Shown in pieces: positions 1 to 8,380 of a stretch of 38,320 bases of DNA. The stretch comes from Rhodospirillum sp. Its GTDB lineage: Bacteria; Pseudomonadota; Alphaproteobacteria; Rhodospirillales; Rhodospirillaceae. The notes under the pieces are model-generated. The model was given only the letters and a program-made list of their open reading frames with translations, ran no database searches and was not told where the DNA came from. The stretch's first letter is position 1; each line of letters starts with the position of its first letter. The position numbers were made by a program, and so were the translations under genes. The stretch spans positions 1-38,320 of the forward strand of contig JAIOYK010000055.1 of assembly GCA_021741145.1 (NCBI GenBank), written 5' to 3'.

Positions 1-1
1 G

Positions 2-469
2 GATCTCAAAGCCCTCCTCGATGCCCAAATCAAGGACCTCGAACACAGGATCGAGAAGGCCATCGACGAGGATGAAGCATCGGGTGAAAAAGACACCTTA
101 CTCCGCTCCATTCCTGGAATAGAACCGGTGGCCTCGGCCATGATGATCGCCGAAATGCCCGAACTTGGACAGATGACAGCGGCGCAAGCCGCGGCCATGT
201 GTGGGCTCGCTCCCATTCCTCACGACAGCGGAACCATGAGAGGAAAACGGGCCATCGGCGGAGGAAGACGGTCCTTGAGACGCGTCTTGTTTCAGGCCGC
301 GCTGACCGCCGCCCGCTATAATCCAAACCTGCAAACCGTCGCTCTTCGCCTTCGGAAAAATGGAAAACCTCACAAAGTCATCATGGTCGCCATTGCCAGA
401 CGGCTTATTGTCATGGCCAACGCCATCCTCAAAACCGCCGTCCCCTGGACCGTCCAGCCCGCACCATAA
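2..469 (+). CDS. IS110-family transposase, C-terminal part (cut by window edge)
   Basis: The reading frame is open from the first bases of the window and stops with TAA at 467-469, so the N-terminal DEDD catalytic half lies outside. The visible 155 residues carry the transposase_20 (IS116/IS110/IS902) region: a short coiled-coil-like stretch, then LLRSIPGI, AAMCGLAPIPHDSGTMRGKR and GGGRRSLRRVLFQAA, which are hallmarks of this family's C-terminal domain. IS110 elements move through a recombinase-like mechanism and usually lack long terminal inverted repeats, so the right end cannot be fixed from sequence. The stop codon is only 30 bases from the convergent stop of the ABC ATPase gene. No frameshift is visible in this part; whether the whole gene is intact cannot be seen. 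Confidence 0.9.
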   Translation, partial: DLKALLDAQIKDLEHRIEKAIDEDEASGEKDTLLRSIPGIEPVASAMMIAEMPELGQMTAAQAAAMCGLAPIPHDSGTMRGKRAIGGGRRSLRRVLFQAALTAARYNPNLQTVALRLRKNGKPHKVIMVAIARRLIVMANAILKTAVPWTVQPAP

Positions 470-498
470 ACACAGTTGCTAGCGCGATGGGTCCGCGA

Positions 499-1539
499 TC
501 ACTCCGCCGCGACGGCTTGGTCCTGAACGCCATGGGACCCATCGGCGATGGCCTCGGCATGGTGGCAGGCGACCCAGTGGTCCCTCGCGACATCCCGCCA
601 GAGCGGTTCATCTCCCCGGCATTGGGCGTTGGCATAGGGACACCTGGTCTGAAAGCGGCAGCCGGGCGGTGGATCGGCGGGGTTCGGGATCTCGCCGGTC
701 AGGTGTATGGGGTCGAAGGGAATGTCCGGATCCACGGTGGGAATGGCCGAAAGAAGGGCCTTCGTATAGGGATGGCGCGGGGTCTCGAACAGGGCAGCGC
801 TCGGGGCCATCTCCATGAATTTTCCGACATACATCACCGCCACCCGGGTGGCGATCTGGGCCACCACGGACAGGTCGTGGGCGATGAACAGATACGTGAA
901 GCCGAATTCCTCCTGCAAATCCATCAACAGGTTGAGGATTTCCGCCTGGATGGAGACGTCCAGCGCCGAGACGCTTTCGTCGCAGACGATGAACCGGGGA
1001 TTGGCCGCCAGGGCCCGGGCGATGCAAATGCGCTGCCTCTGTCCGCCGGAGAAGGCATGGGGGAAGCGGCGCAGGTGCTCGACATTCATCTTGCAGCGCC
1101 GGGCGATTTCCCGCACGCGATTGTCGATCTCCTCCCGCGTGCCCCAATTCAGGCATTCCAGGGGCTCGGCGATGATGTCCCGCACGGTCATGCGTGGGTT
1201 CAGCGAGGAATAGGGATCTTGGAAAATGAGCTGCATGTTCCGGCGGAAGGACCGCAGGGCGCCGGTCTTCAGGGCGCGCAGATCGACCGGCCCGTCCTCG
1301 GTATTGAAGATCAGGGAGCCGTCGGTGGCCGGGATGGCGCGCAACAGGGCGCGACCAACGGTGGTCTTGCCCGAGCCGCTTTCCCCCACCAGCCCGAGGG
1401 TTTCCCCCTGGCCGATGGTGAAGCCGACGCCGTCCACGGCTTTCACATGGCCCACGGTGCCCCCGAGAAAGCTGTTACCGCGGATGGGAAAGTGGACCTT
1501 GAGGTTGTCGACCTCGATGAGGGGCTTCGTCTCGCTCAT
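499..1539 (-). CDS. Peptide-type ABC transporter ATP-binding protein (DppF/OppF-like)
   Basis: Predicted 346-residue cytoplasmic ATPase that would energise the importer encoded upstream. Walker A GESGSGKT is at about residues 52-59, the signature FSGGQRQR near 163-170, Walker B ends FIVCDES near 182-188, and the C-terminal oligopeptide/dipeptide region (PDPPPGCRFQTRC) carries several cysteines, as is typical of this subfamily. I chose ATG at 1539 (MSETKPLIEV) because GAGAAG lies just upstream and the N-terminus then aligns with family members; a longer frame reaches 1605 but overlaps the preceding gene. It is the last gene of a five-gene minus-strand operon, 28 bases after its partner ATPase. 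The substrate is not readable from the ATPase. The family assignment is firm; the F rather than D role rests on gene order and sequence feel. Confidence 0.93.
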   Translation of the reverse strand: MSETKPLIEVDNLKVHFPIRGNSFLGGTVGHVKAVDGVGFTIGQGETLGLVGESGSGKTTVGRALLRAIPATDGSLIFNTEDGPVDLRALKTGALRSFRRNMQLIFQDPYSSLNPRMTVRDIIAEPLECLNWGTREEIDNRVREIARRCKMNVEHLRRFPHAFSGGQRQRICIARALAANPRFIVCDESVSALDVSIQAEILNLLMDLQEEFGFTYLFIAHDLSVVAQIATRVAVMYVGKFMEMAPSAALFETPRHPYTKALLSAIPTVDPDIPFDPIHLTGEIPNPADPPPGCRFQTRCPYANAQCRGDEPLWRDVARDHWVACHHAEAIADGSHGVQDQAVAAE

Positions 1540-1567
1540 TGTCTTCTCGCTTGGGGGCTGGTTCCGG

Positions 1568-2671
1568 TCATCCATGGAGGAAACAGGCAACGGACTGGCC
1601 GTCACCCATGTCGGTGTCGCCGGGCATGACCTCGGCGCATTGGGCCATCCGCTTGGGGCAGCGGGTGACGAAAGGGCAACCCTTGGGCCGCTCCAGCGGG
1701 CTGGGAATATCGCCCGGAATGGGGGTCAGGCGCCGGGTCAGGTTGTCCATGCGCGGAATGGCGCGCAGCAGCCCCACGGTATAGGGGTGGTGGGGATTGG
1801 CGATGACCCGGCGGGTGGGACCCCGCTCGACGATCTTGCCCAGGTACATCACCGCCACTTCGTCGGCCACCTGGGCGATCACCCCCATGTCGTGGGTGAT
1901 GAAAATGATGGACATGCCCAGGTCGTCCTGGAGTTCCTTCATCAACTCCAGGATCTGGGCCTGGATGGTCACGTCCAGTGCCGTTGTCGGCTCGTCGGCG
2001 ATCAGCAAGGCGGGTTGGGTCGACAACGCCACGGCGATCATGGCCCGTTGGCGCATGCCTCCGGACAACTCGTGGGGGAACTGGTTGACCCGCAAACCGG
2101 CGTTGGACATGCCCACCCGATGAAGCATCTCCACGGCGATTTCGTGGGCCTGCTTCTTGGTCATCTTACCGTGACCGAGGATGTTTTCCTCGATCTGCTC
2201 GCCCACGGTTTCGGTCGCGGCCAAGGGGCTGTTGGCCGCCTGACGGTGAAGGCGCACGGCTTCGGTGATCTGATTGCCGATGGTATAGACCGGCGAGAAC
2301 GAGGCCATGGGTTCTTGGAAGATCATGGCGATGGAGCCACCCCGGATCTTGCGCATGGCCTTGCTGTCGGGATCAAGGGGGGCGATGTCCACCTGCTTCT
2401 CTCGGCCGACATGCAGCAGCATGCGCGAGGTCGGGTCGATCAGGGCGTTGCGGGGGAGAAGCTTCATCAGTGCTCGGGTGCTGACGCTTTTGCCCGAGCC
2501 GCTCTCCCCGACGATGCCGAGTGTCTTGCCGCGTTTGGCGGAAAAGCTCACCCCGTCCACGGGAGTGATCACCCCTTCGTCGGTGCGGAAGGAGACCCGC
2601 AGGTTCTCCACCGCGATGACGAGCTCTGCGTCCTGACCGGTGGAGGGGGGGAGCGGGGTCATGCCGTCCAT
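1568..2671 (-). CDS. Peptide-type ABC transporter ATP-binding protein (DppD/OppD-like)
   Basis: Predicted 367-residue ATPase, the partner of the next gene in a heterodimeric motor. Walker A GESGSGKS is at about residues 55-62, followed by a Q-loop in MIFQEPM, the signature LSGGMRQR and Walker B LLIADEPT. The C-terminal [12 protein letters not shown] segment is the conserved oligopeptide-transporter extension with cysteines. The frame is open upstream as far as 3226, but that part is antisense-like overlap with the permease. The start at 2671 ([10 protein letters not shown]) is preceded by AGGAGG at good spacing, only 11 bases after the permease stop, which indicates translational linkage in one operon. 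Confidence 0.93.
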   Translation of the reverse strand: MDGMTPLPPSTGQDAELVIAVENLRVSFRTDEGVITPVDGVSFSAKRGKTLGIVGESGSGKSVSTRALMKLLPRNALIDPTSRMLLHVGREKQVDIAPLDPDSKAMRKIRGGSIAMIFQEPMASFSPVYTIGNQITEAVRLHRQAANSPLAATETVGEQIEENILGHGKMTKKQAHEIAVEMLHRVGMSNAGLRVNQFPHELSGGMRQRAMIAVALSTQPALLIADEPTTALDVTIQAQILELMKELQDDLGMSIIFITHDMGVIAQVADEVAVMYLGKIVERGPTRRVIANPHHPYTVGLLRAIPRMDNLTRRLTPIPGDIPSPLERPKGCPFVTRCPKRMAQCAEVMPGDTDMGDGQSVACFLHG

Positions 2672-2682
2672 CTCTCGGCCTC

Positions 2683-3828
2683 CTACTTGTTCACGGAATA
2701 GGGGTCGGCGGCGTCGCGCAGGCCATCGCCCAGAAGCGTGAAGGCGAGCACGGCGAGCACCACGAACCCCGCGGGAATGAAAAACCAAGGGGCTTGTTCG
2801 ATGGCCCGGATGTTCTGGGCGTCTTGAAGCATGATGCCCCAGCTGACCGAAGGCGGTCGCAAGCCCAGGCCGATGAAGGAGAGCGCCGTCTCCGACAGGA
2901 TCATATAGGGAAAGCTGATCACCAGATCGACAATGATATAACTGGTGAAACTGGGCAACAGATGCTTGCCGATGATCCGCGCCGGTCGGGCGCCGGAGAG
3001 CTCGGCGGCGAGCACGTAATCCTCGCCCCGCTGGGCGAGCAGATGCGACCGCACCCGCCGGGCCAGGGTGGGCCACCCGACCAGACCAAAAATCATGGTC
3101 ATGGCGAAATAGACCTGGATGTTCGACCATTCCCGGGGGAAGGCCGCGGCGAGACCCATGTAGAGGGGGATCACCGGCACCACGCGGACGATTTCCGTCA
3201 CCCGTTGGACGCCATAGTCGATCCACCCGGCGAAATAGCCCGCGGTGCCGCCGATGATCAGGGCCAGGACAAAAGCCGTCATCACGCCCAGGACACCGAT
3301 GGACAGCGAGGTGCCCGTGGCGAAGAGCGTGCGGGAGAAGACATCCCGTCCCAGCTCATCGGTGCCAAACAGATGGATATGCCCACTGGGGACGCCGAAG
3401 AGGTGGATATTGGACGGGATCAGACCGAAGAGCGTGTACGCCTCGCCCCGCATGAAGAATTCCAAGTACTCCCGCTTGTCCGGGTCGATGGTCGCGATTT
3501 TGCGCAGGGTCACCGGGTCCCGTTTGGTGGTCACCCCATGGATGAAGGGCCTGAGGGAAAAGCCATGGGAATCCCAGGCCATGGGCATCTGGGGCGGACC
3601 CATGATGTAGTCCCGGTCCCGGGTGGTGGTCGAATAGGGAGCGATGAAATCGGCGAACAGTCCGGCCAGGGCCATGGCGAGCAGAAAAAGCGCCCCGGCC
3701 ATGGCGGTGTGGTGGCGCTTGAAACGCCACCACACCAGTTGCCATTGGCTTGCGGTGTAGTACTTCAGAGCCTTGGCGTCGTTGTGGGGCAAGGCGCCAT
3801 TTACTGTGGGGGTCGCGGCATCGGTCAT
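2683..3828 (-). CDS. Peptide-type ABC transporter permease (DppC/OppC-like)
   Basis: 381-residue inner-membrane permease. The N-terminal cytoplasmic segment ends in WWRFKRHHTAMAG, followed by a first membrane helix (about residues 40-62). A periplasmic loop of about 100 residues contains GTDELGRDVFSRTLFATGTSLSIG, a hallmark of the OppC branch. Further helices follow, with the EAA-type coupling loop AAELSGARPARIIGKHLLP near residue 285 and a typical end LLGDGLRDAADPYS. The loop before GTDELGRD is longer than in E. coli DppC. The gene sits 4 bases after the preceding permease stop and 11 bases before the ATPase start. It should pair with the DppB-like permease to form the channel. Confidence 0.93.
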   Translation of the reverse strand: MTDAATPTVNGALPHNDAKALKYYTASQWQLVWWRFKRHHTAMAGALFLLAMALAGLFADFIAPYSTTTRDRDYIMGPPQMPMAWDSHGFSLRPFIHGVTTKRDPVTLRKIATIDPDKREYLEFFMRGEAYTLFGLIPSNIHLFGVPSGHIHLFGTDELGRDVFSRTLFATGTSLSIGVLGVMTAFVLALIIGGTAGYFAGWIDYGVQRVTEIVRVVPVIPLYMGLAAAFPREWSNIQVYFAMTMIFGLVGWPTLARRVRSHLLAQRGEDYVLAAELSGARPARIIGKHLLPSFTSYIIVDLVISFPYMILSETALSFIGLGLRPPSVSWGIMLQDAQNIRAIEQAPWFFIPAGFVVLAVLAFTLLGDGLRDAADPYSVNK

Positions 3829-3832
3829 GGGA

Positions 3833-4828
3833 TCAACCTCCCTCCAGCTTGATGCGTGGGTCGAGCACGGCGAGCAGCACGTCGGACAGGAAATTCATGA
3901 AGACGATGAAAAAGGTCAACATCATCAGAATGGCTCCGGCCACATACATGTCCAGGTCCAGGTAACTCTGGATCAACAGCTCACCCAGTTCGGGCAGACT
4001 GAGTACCAGGGCGACGATGGGCAGTTCCGAGAAAATCCGGTTCACGTCGAAGCCGATGGTGCTGACCACCGGGTTGATGGCCAGCCGGGCCGGGTATTTC
4101 AGCAGCAATTTCCATTCCGGGAGGCCCCGCGCCCGGGCCGCCGTGACCGACAGCTTGTTCAACTCGTCAAGCATGGTGGCTCGCACCGTCTGCAATTGGA
4201 GCGCTGTCGCCGACCAGGCGAGGACAAGGGAGGGCACGATCAGATGCAACAGCATGTCGCCGACCTTGGCGAAGGACCAGGGCGCGTCCACGTAGTCCGG
4301 TGAGAACAATCCGCCCACCGAGGAGCCGAAAACGGTCACGCTGATGTAGAGCAGGATCAGGGCGAGCAGGAAGTTGGGGAGAGCCAACCCCAGGTAACTC
4401 ATGATCGTTAAACCGTAATCCACCGCGCTATGTCGTCGCACGGCGGCATAGATGGCGATGGGGATGGAAATCGCATAGGTCAGGATCAAGGTCGCGTAGA
4501 GGAGGGCCAATGTCAGGACCAAGCGTTCGCCGACCACCCGGTTCACGGAGGTCTCGAAGGCGAAGGACTGGCCGAAGTCGAAGTCGGTGAGGATCCCCCC
4601 GATCCAGGAGAGGTATCGCGCCGGCGCGGGGCGGTCGAGGCCGAACTCCACCCGGATGTTCTGGATGTCGGACTCGGTGACATTGATGCCCGTGCCCGAA
4701 TATTTACGGAAGGCGTACCGGTCGGCGTAGTCGCCTGGAGGCAGTTCCATGATGGTGAAGACCATGATGGAGACGAAGAACAAAGTGACCAGCATGCCGA
4801 ACAGACGCTGGATGATGAATCGCGACAT
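3833..4828 (-). CDS. Peptide-type ABC transporter permease (DppB/OppB-like)
   Basis: 331-residue inner-membrane permease of the OppB branch. It opens with MSRFIIQRLFGMLVTLFFVSIMVFT, a typical first helix, then PPGDYAD and the extracytoplasmic DRPAPARYLSWIGGILTDFDFGQSF segment. The coupling loop TAARARGLPEWKLLLKYPARLAI is followed by the last helices. ATG at 4828 was chosen because it gives the family N-terminus; an in-frame GTG at 4909 would add 27 untypical residues. It lies 134 bases after the binding-protein stop, with a strong stem-loop in between. It probably shares the transcript and is made in smaller amounts than the binding protein. Confidence 0.92.
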   Translation of the reverse strand: MSRFIIQRLFGMLVTLFFVSIMVFTIMELPPGDYADRYAFRKYSGTGINVTESDIQNIRVEFGLDRPAPARYLSWIGGILTDFDFGQSFAFETSVNRVVGERLVLTLALLYATLILTYAISIPIAIYAAVRRHSAVDYGLTIMSYLGLALPNFLLALILLYISVTVFGSSVGGLFSPDYVDAPWSFAKVGDMLLHLIVPSLVLAWSATALQLQTVRATMLDELNKLSVTAARARGLPEWKLLLKYPARLAINPVVSTIGFDVNRIFSELPIVALVLSLPELGELLIQSYLDLDMYVAGAILMMLTFFIVFMNFLSDVLLAVLDPRIKLEGG

Positions 4829-4922
4829 CGTCCCTGTCCCCCGGAAGACGATAAGGAAAGGCGACCCGCCCGGACGAGGGGACCCGTATCCCGCGGGAAA
4901 CAAGGCCACCTCGAGCAGGAAA

Positions 4923-4949
4923 CCGACGCGCCCGGGCGGGGCGCGTCGG
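4923..4949 (-). terminator. Stem-loop between binding-protein and permease genes
   Basis: Perfect inverted repeat with 11-base arms (CCGACGCGCCC at 4923-4933 and GGGCGCGTCGG at 4939-4949) and a 5-base loop, just downstream of the binding-protein stop codon. No U-run follows, so it is more likely a partial terminator or an mRNA-stabilising hairpin that raises the ratio of binding protein to membrane parts. That role is known for many ABC importer operons and is inference here. Confidence 0.55.
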
Positions 4950-4962
4950 CATGTGGGCGGTG

Positions 4963-7032
4963 TTACTTCTTAATGAACCACTGGTTGGCCCGGTAGGGGT
5001 AGGACCAATAGTAGTCGTAGGCCTTGGCGGTGAACTCGCGGAAGTTCCCCACGTCGGTCTTGTACATGGTCGGGGCCGTCACGTCGCCGACGGTGCCGAT
5101 TTTCCACAGGTTGTCAACGTGGAGCTGCATGATCTCGGCGCCCAGCTTGTTGGACTCATCGGTTCCCAAGGGATACTGGATGAACTTTTCGGCCAGCTCA
5201 TAGACCTTTTTCACGTCCTCGGGCGGCTCCACGCCGTCCTTGCCACCGGTGCTCTTCCACTGGGCCCAGGCGAAACCGGTGCCCGGGTTGAAGTAGTTGC
5301 CGAAGGGCGGAACCAGCCGTTCAACGGATTGGCTGATGCTGGGGGCGCTGGTGTTGTCGTTCTTCCAGGTGGTGATATCCAGGTCGTTGTTGTTGCCCGC
5401 CGTGCGGTATTCGTCGGAGGTCACTTCCTTCAGATCGACGCGCAGACCCACCGCGCTCCAGTAGTCGCGGACCAGTTCGTGCATTTTCACGGGCGCGCCC
5501 TGGTTCGAATAGACCAGACGGACGATCAGGGGCTTGCCGTCGAACCGCTCCAGGACGCCGTCGCCATCGCTGTCCTTCAATCCCATCTCGGCGAGCTTGG
5601 CCTTCGCCGCGTCCGGGTCGTACTGGACCATGTGGTTCAACATGTCGTCGGTGATGAAGGCCACCGTGGCGGGGTCCGCCGGGGTGATCTGCATGGGCCG
5701 TCCCTGGCCGAGCAGCACCACGTCGTTGATCTCGTCCCGGTTCATGGCCAGCGACATGGCTTCACGGAAGCGCACATCATTGAAGATCTTGGCCAGTTCC
5801 GGGTCCTTGTCGGTGGTGTTGAACGCGTAAAACACGTTCTCACCCAGGCCTGGCGAGAGGAAGACCTTGTACCCCCCCTTTTCCTCGTTTTCCTTCAACA
5901 GGGGATAGTCCTCGATGTAGACGGCCTGCCCCTTATAGGAGACCTCGCCGCTGGTCATCTTGAGGTTCTGGACTTCCTTGTCCTTGATGTATTCTTCGTC
6001 GATTTTGTTGACGTAGGGCAGTTGGTTGCCAGCGGTATCCACCATGTGGAAATAGGGGTTGGCCACCAGCTTCCGACCCGTGGAGGTATCGGCCACGACG
6101 ATGTGGGATTCCAGGGTCGGGGTCACCATCTTGGCGTCGCCAGACAGCAAGGGGGTGGGAACATCCTTCCAGTCGGATCCGTTGTAGAAGACCTTGAGGG
6201 CGTCCAGCGCGCTGTCCTTGCCCATCTCCTTGGCCAGTTTATCGGCGTCCGGGTTGTACTTGGACATGTACTTGGACAGGAAATGCTTGGGCTGGAAGGG
6301 TTGGCCGAAGTCGACGGCGAACCGGCTCATGATGCCTGGGTTCGGCACGGGGAAGGTCATCCGTACTTCGGTGGGGGTGACCGCCTCGACCGTCATGGGC
6401 TCTCCGGCGAACAGCCAGCGGCTCGGGGTCTCGGGGTAGATGTCCTTGTTCAGGACCAGATCGTTGTACCAGAACACAACGTCCTCGGCGGTGAAGGGCG
6501 CACCGTCGGACCACTTGTGACCCTCGCGCAGTTCCAGGGTCAGCACGGTGTAGTCATCGTTCCAAGTCCAGGACTTGGCGACATTCGGGACGATGGTTCG
6601 CAGGTCGTCGGCGTAGCGGGCGAAGTTGACGTGACGGAGGGACAAGACGTCGGAGGTGCCCGATTCGGTCCCCTTGGACAGGCCCGTCAAGGTCCCGCCG
6701 TAGGTGCCGATCTCGTTGTAAGGGATCAGGACCAGGGGCTCTTTCGGCAGACGGTCGGCAAGCGCGGGCAGGGCTGGGTTGCCGGTGATCTCGCCATTCA
6801 TTTCCGCGGCGGCGGGGTTTTCCTGGAAGGTCAGTTCGCAGGACGCGGCCTTCTGGAAGTCCGCCAGTTCGAACTGATAGGGGACGGGGGCGCTCAGGCC
6901 TTGCATGTCGTCGACGGTGACCGCGGGGCAATCCGCGGCTTGGGCGGAGGTCGCGGCCATCAGGCCCGCGAGCGCGGTGGCGGCCATCAGCCCCCGGCGC
7001 ATGGAAACGGTCTTCACGGAAAAGCGAGACAT
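4963..7032 (-). CDS. Extracellular solute-binding protein, family 5 (peptide-type)
   Basis: 689-residue periplasmic binding protein, first gene of the importer operon. The N-terminus MSRFSVKTVSMRRGLMAATA continues into a hydrophobic stretch and ends at SAQA-ADCP, a clear Sec-type signal peptide with likely cleavage near residue 33. The mature part has the SBP_bac_5 pattern: PYNEIGTYGGTL, VPNVAKSWTWNDDYTVLTLEL, LREGHKWSDGAPFTAEDVVFWYND, and FREAMSLAMNRDEIND in the middle. It is longer than E. coli OppA/DppA and resembles the larger alphaproteobacterial relatives. ATG at 7032 is preceded by GGGGAGA; the frame extends to 7200 without a signal-peptide-like start. The ligand (peptide, glycosylated or amine compound) cannot be read from sequence. 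Confidence 0.93.
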   Translation of the reverse strand: MSRFSVKTVSMRRGLMAATALAGLMAATSAQAADCPAVTVDDMQGLSAPVPYQFELADFQKAASCELTFQENPAAAEMNGEITGNPALPALADRLPKEPLVLIPYNEIGTYGGTLTGLSKGTESGTSDVLSLRHVNFARYADDLRTIVPNVAKSWTWNDDYTVLTLELREGHKWSDGAPFTAEDVVFWYNDLVLNKDIYPETPSRWLFAGEPMTVEAVTPTEVRMTFPVPNPGIMSRFAVDFGQPFQPKHFLSKYMSKYNPDADKLAKEMGKDSALDALKVFYNGSDWKDVPTPLLSGDAKMVTPTLESHIVVADTSTGRKLVANPYFHMVDTAGNQLPYVNKIDEEYIKDKEVQNLKMTSGEVSYKGQAVYIEDYPLLKENEEKGGYKVFLSPGLGENVFYAFNTTDKDPELAKIFNDVRFREAMSLAMNRDEINDVVLLGQGRPMQITPADPATVAFITDDMLNHMVQYDPDAAKAKLAEMGLKDSDGDGVLERFDGKPLIVRLVYSNQGAPVKMHELVRDYWSAVGLRVDLKEVTSDEYRTAGNNNDLDITTWKNDNTSAPSISQSVERLVPPFGNYFNPGTGFAWAQWKSTGGKDGVEPPEDVKKVYELAEKFIQYPLGTDESNKLGAEIMQLHVDNLWKIGTVGDVTAPTMYKTDVGNFREFTAKAYDYYWSYPYRANQWFIKK

Positions 7033-7267
7033 CAGGAAATCTCCCCGGCTTTGCAATTGCATGTGATTGGTCGGAACCGACCCCATCATGGAGTCAAACC
7101 CGAATTGGAAATGCGACTTTGCCGTCGGCGCGCGCGACCGCCAGGGCGCCCCATGGGACCCCCCTGCTTCGTGGCACGCCCAATAGCACCATGATGACAA
7201 TCGTTTGTTTCGTAAGAGAAGCCAAAAGACAGTTCTGGGATGATTTATTTATGGTAATGTGGCACCT

Positions 7268-7273
7268 TATAAT
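7268..7273 (+). promoter_or_regulatory. Candidate -10 element of the LysR gene promoter
   Basis: A perfect TATAAT lies 31 bases upstream of the LysR start in an otherwise rare AT-rich stretch (7240-7285). A weak -35 (TTATTT, 7245-7250) sits 17 bases further up. The flanks TTTATGGT and ACCTTATAA form an imperfect dyad spanning the element, a position where an autoregulating LysR protein could bind. The operator reading is inference. Confidence 0.45.
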
Positions 7274-7303
7274 TTTTGATTATGAGGCTGGGGGGTCGAA
7301 ATT

Positions 7304-8221
7304 ATGACCGGCGAGGCATCGACGGAGGGCTTGTCCGGACCCCGGATCCGGGCTTTCAACGCTGTTGTGCGTCAGCGGTCGTTTTCCCGTGCGGCGCAAG
7401 CCCTGGGGATCAGTCAACCGGCGGTGACGGCGCAGATTCGCAAATTGGAATCGGCCTTCGGGGTGGTCCTGTTCGAGCGGACCGCGGGAGGGGCGGAGAC
7501 GACGGATTTGGGGCTCCGTTTGTTCGCCCTGACCCAGCAGATCGACGACGTGGAGGCCGCGGCCCATGCCCTGCTGGAGGCCGGGGCCATGGCGCCCCGG
7601 GAACTGCGCATCGCCACGCCCTCGCCGCAGATCTGCATGCCCCTGGTGGCGGGCTTTATCGAGAACTTTCCCACCGTGCGGGTCAGTGTCGTTCTGGGTA
7701 GCACGGGGGAGGCGCGGACCCGCCTTCTGGAGCGTCAGGTGGACGTGGGCCTGCTCCACCTGGACAGCCCCGATGAGCGCCTGTCGAGCCAGCCCTACCG
7801 ACGCCAGCGGCTGATGGCCCTGCTTCCGGCGGCCCATCCCCTGGCGAACGACGCGGCGGTGTCCCTGGCCAATCTGGTGAAGAAGCCGATGGTGTTGCGG
7901 TCTGGTCCGTCGCTGACCCAGGCCATGGCCGACCGGGCGCTCGCCAAGGCGGGGCATTCCGTGACGCCGGCGCTTTGGCTGGAGACACGGGAAGGGGCGC
8001 ATGAGGCGGTGGCCAGTGGGATCGGGTCGGGTTTCGTCTTGGACAACGACACCATTCCGGACCCGCGGGTAAAGCCGGTTCCCCTGATCGATGCCGACGA
8101 GGAGATTTGGGAATCCATCATCTGGCTGCGTGCCCGTCAGAACCAACCGGCGATCCGCGCCTTCGTGCGGCTGGCGGCGCGGATGACCCATGGGGTGGAG
8201 GGGGAGGGACAGAGTGCGTGA
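7304..8221 (+). CDS. LysR-family transcriptional regulator
   Basis: 305-residue regulator. The N-terminal winged HTH spans about residues 11-70 (IRAFNAVVRQRSFSRAAQAL, then QPAVTAQIRKLESAFGVVLF), followed by a LysR substrate-binding domain from about residue 95 (LRIATPSPQICMPLVAGFIE). ATG at 7304 has GGGGGG upstream at workable spacing. The gene is divergent from the peptide-type importer operon over a 271-base intergenic region, the usual arrangement for a LysR protein controlling its neighbour. It is convergent with the amine-oxidase/ligase pair, so it could also respond to their substrate. The effector is unknown. The family call is firm; the regulatory target is inference. Confidence 0.93.
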   Translation: MTGEASTEGLSGPRIRAFNAVVRQRSFSRAAQALGISQPAVTAQIRKLESAFGVVLFERTAGGAETTDLGLRLFALTQQIDDVEAAAHALLEAGAMAPRELRIATPSPQICMPLVAGFIENFPTVRVSVVLGSTGEARTRLLERQVDVGLLHLDSPDERLSSQPYRRQRLMALLPAAHPLANDAAVSLANLVKKPMVLRSGPSLTQAMADRALAKAGHSVTPALWLETREGAHEAVASGIGSGFVLDNDTIPDPRVKPVPLIDADEEIWESIIWLRARQNQPAIRAFVRLAARMTHGVEGEGQSA

Positions 8222-8380
8222 GGCCGCGTGAACAAGCGGACGGACTCTCAGCCCACTCAAATGTCCCATGAAAATTAGGTGGTTTCGGTCATTCCACTGA
8301 TAGAGCGCCTTCTCTCCCCCAGTTGGCCCGCCTCCACGGGGTCCCGGGGGGACCGTGTTCCCCCGTTGGGGGGCTGGAGA

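Noticed and set aside
487-1629. Long plus-strand open frame antisense to the ATPase gene
   Set aside because: The opposite strand encodes a full ABC ATPase with all motifs; the plus frame is a GC-rich shadow with no recognisable domain or ribosome-binding site.
4951-7194. 747-codon plus-strand open frame
   Set aside because: It mirrors the solute-binding protein gene in antisense; its composition is typical of a shadow frame in high-GC DNA.
8347-8364. GGGGGA/TCCCCC hairpin between convergent LysR and oxidase genes
   Set aside because: Short stem in G/C-rich DNA with no U-run on either strand; not distinguishable from composition.
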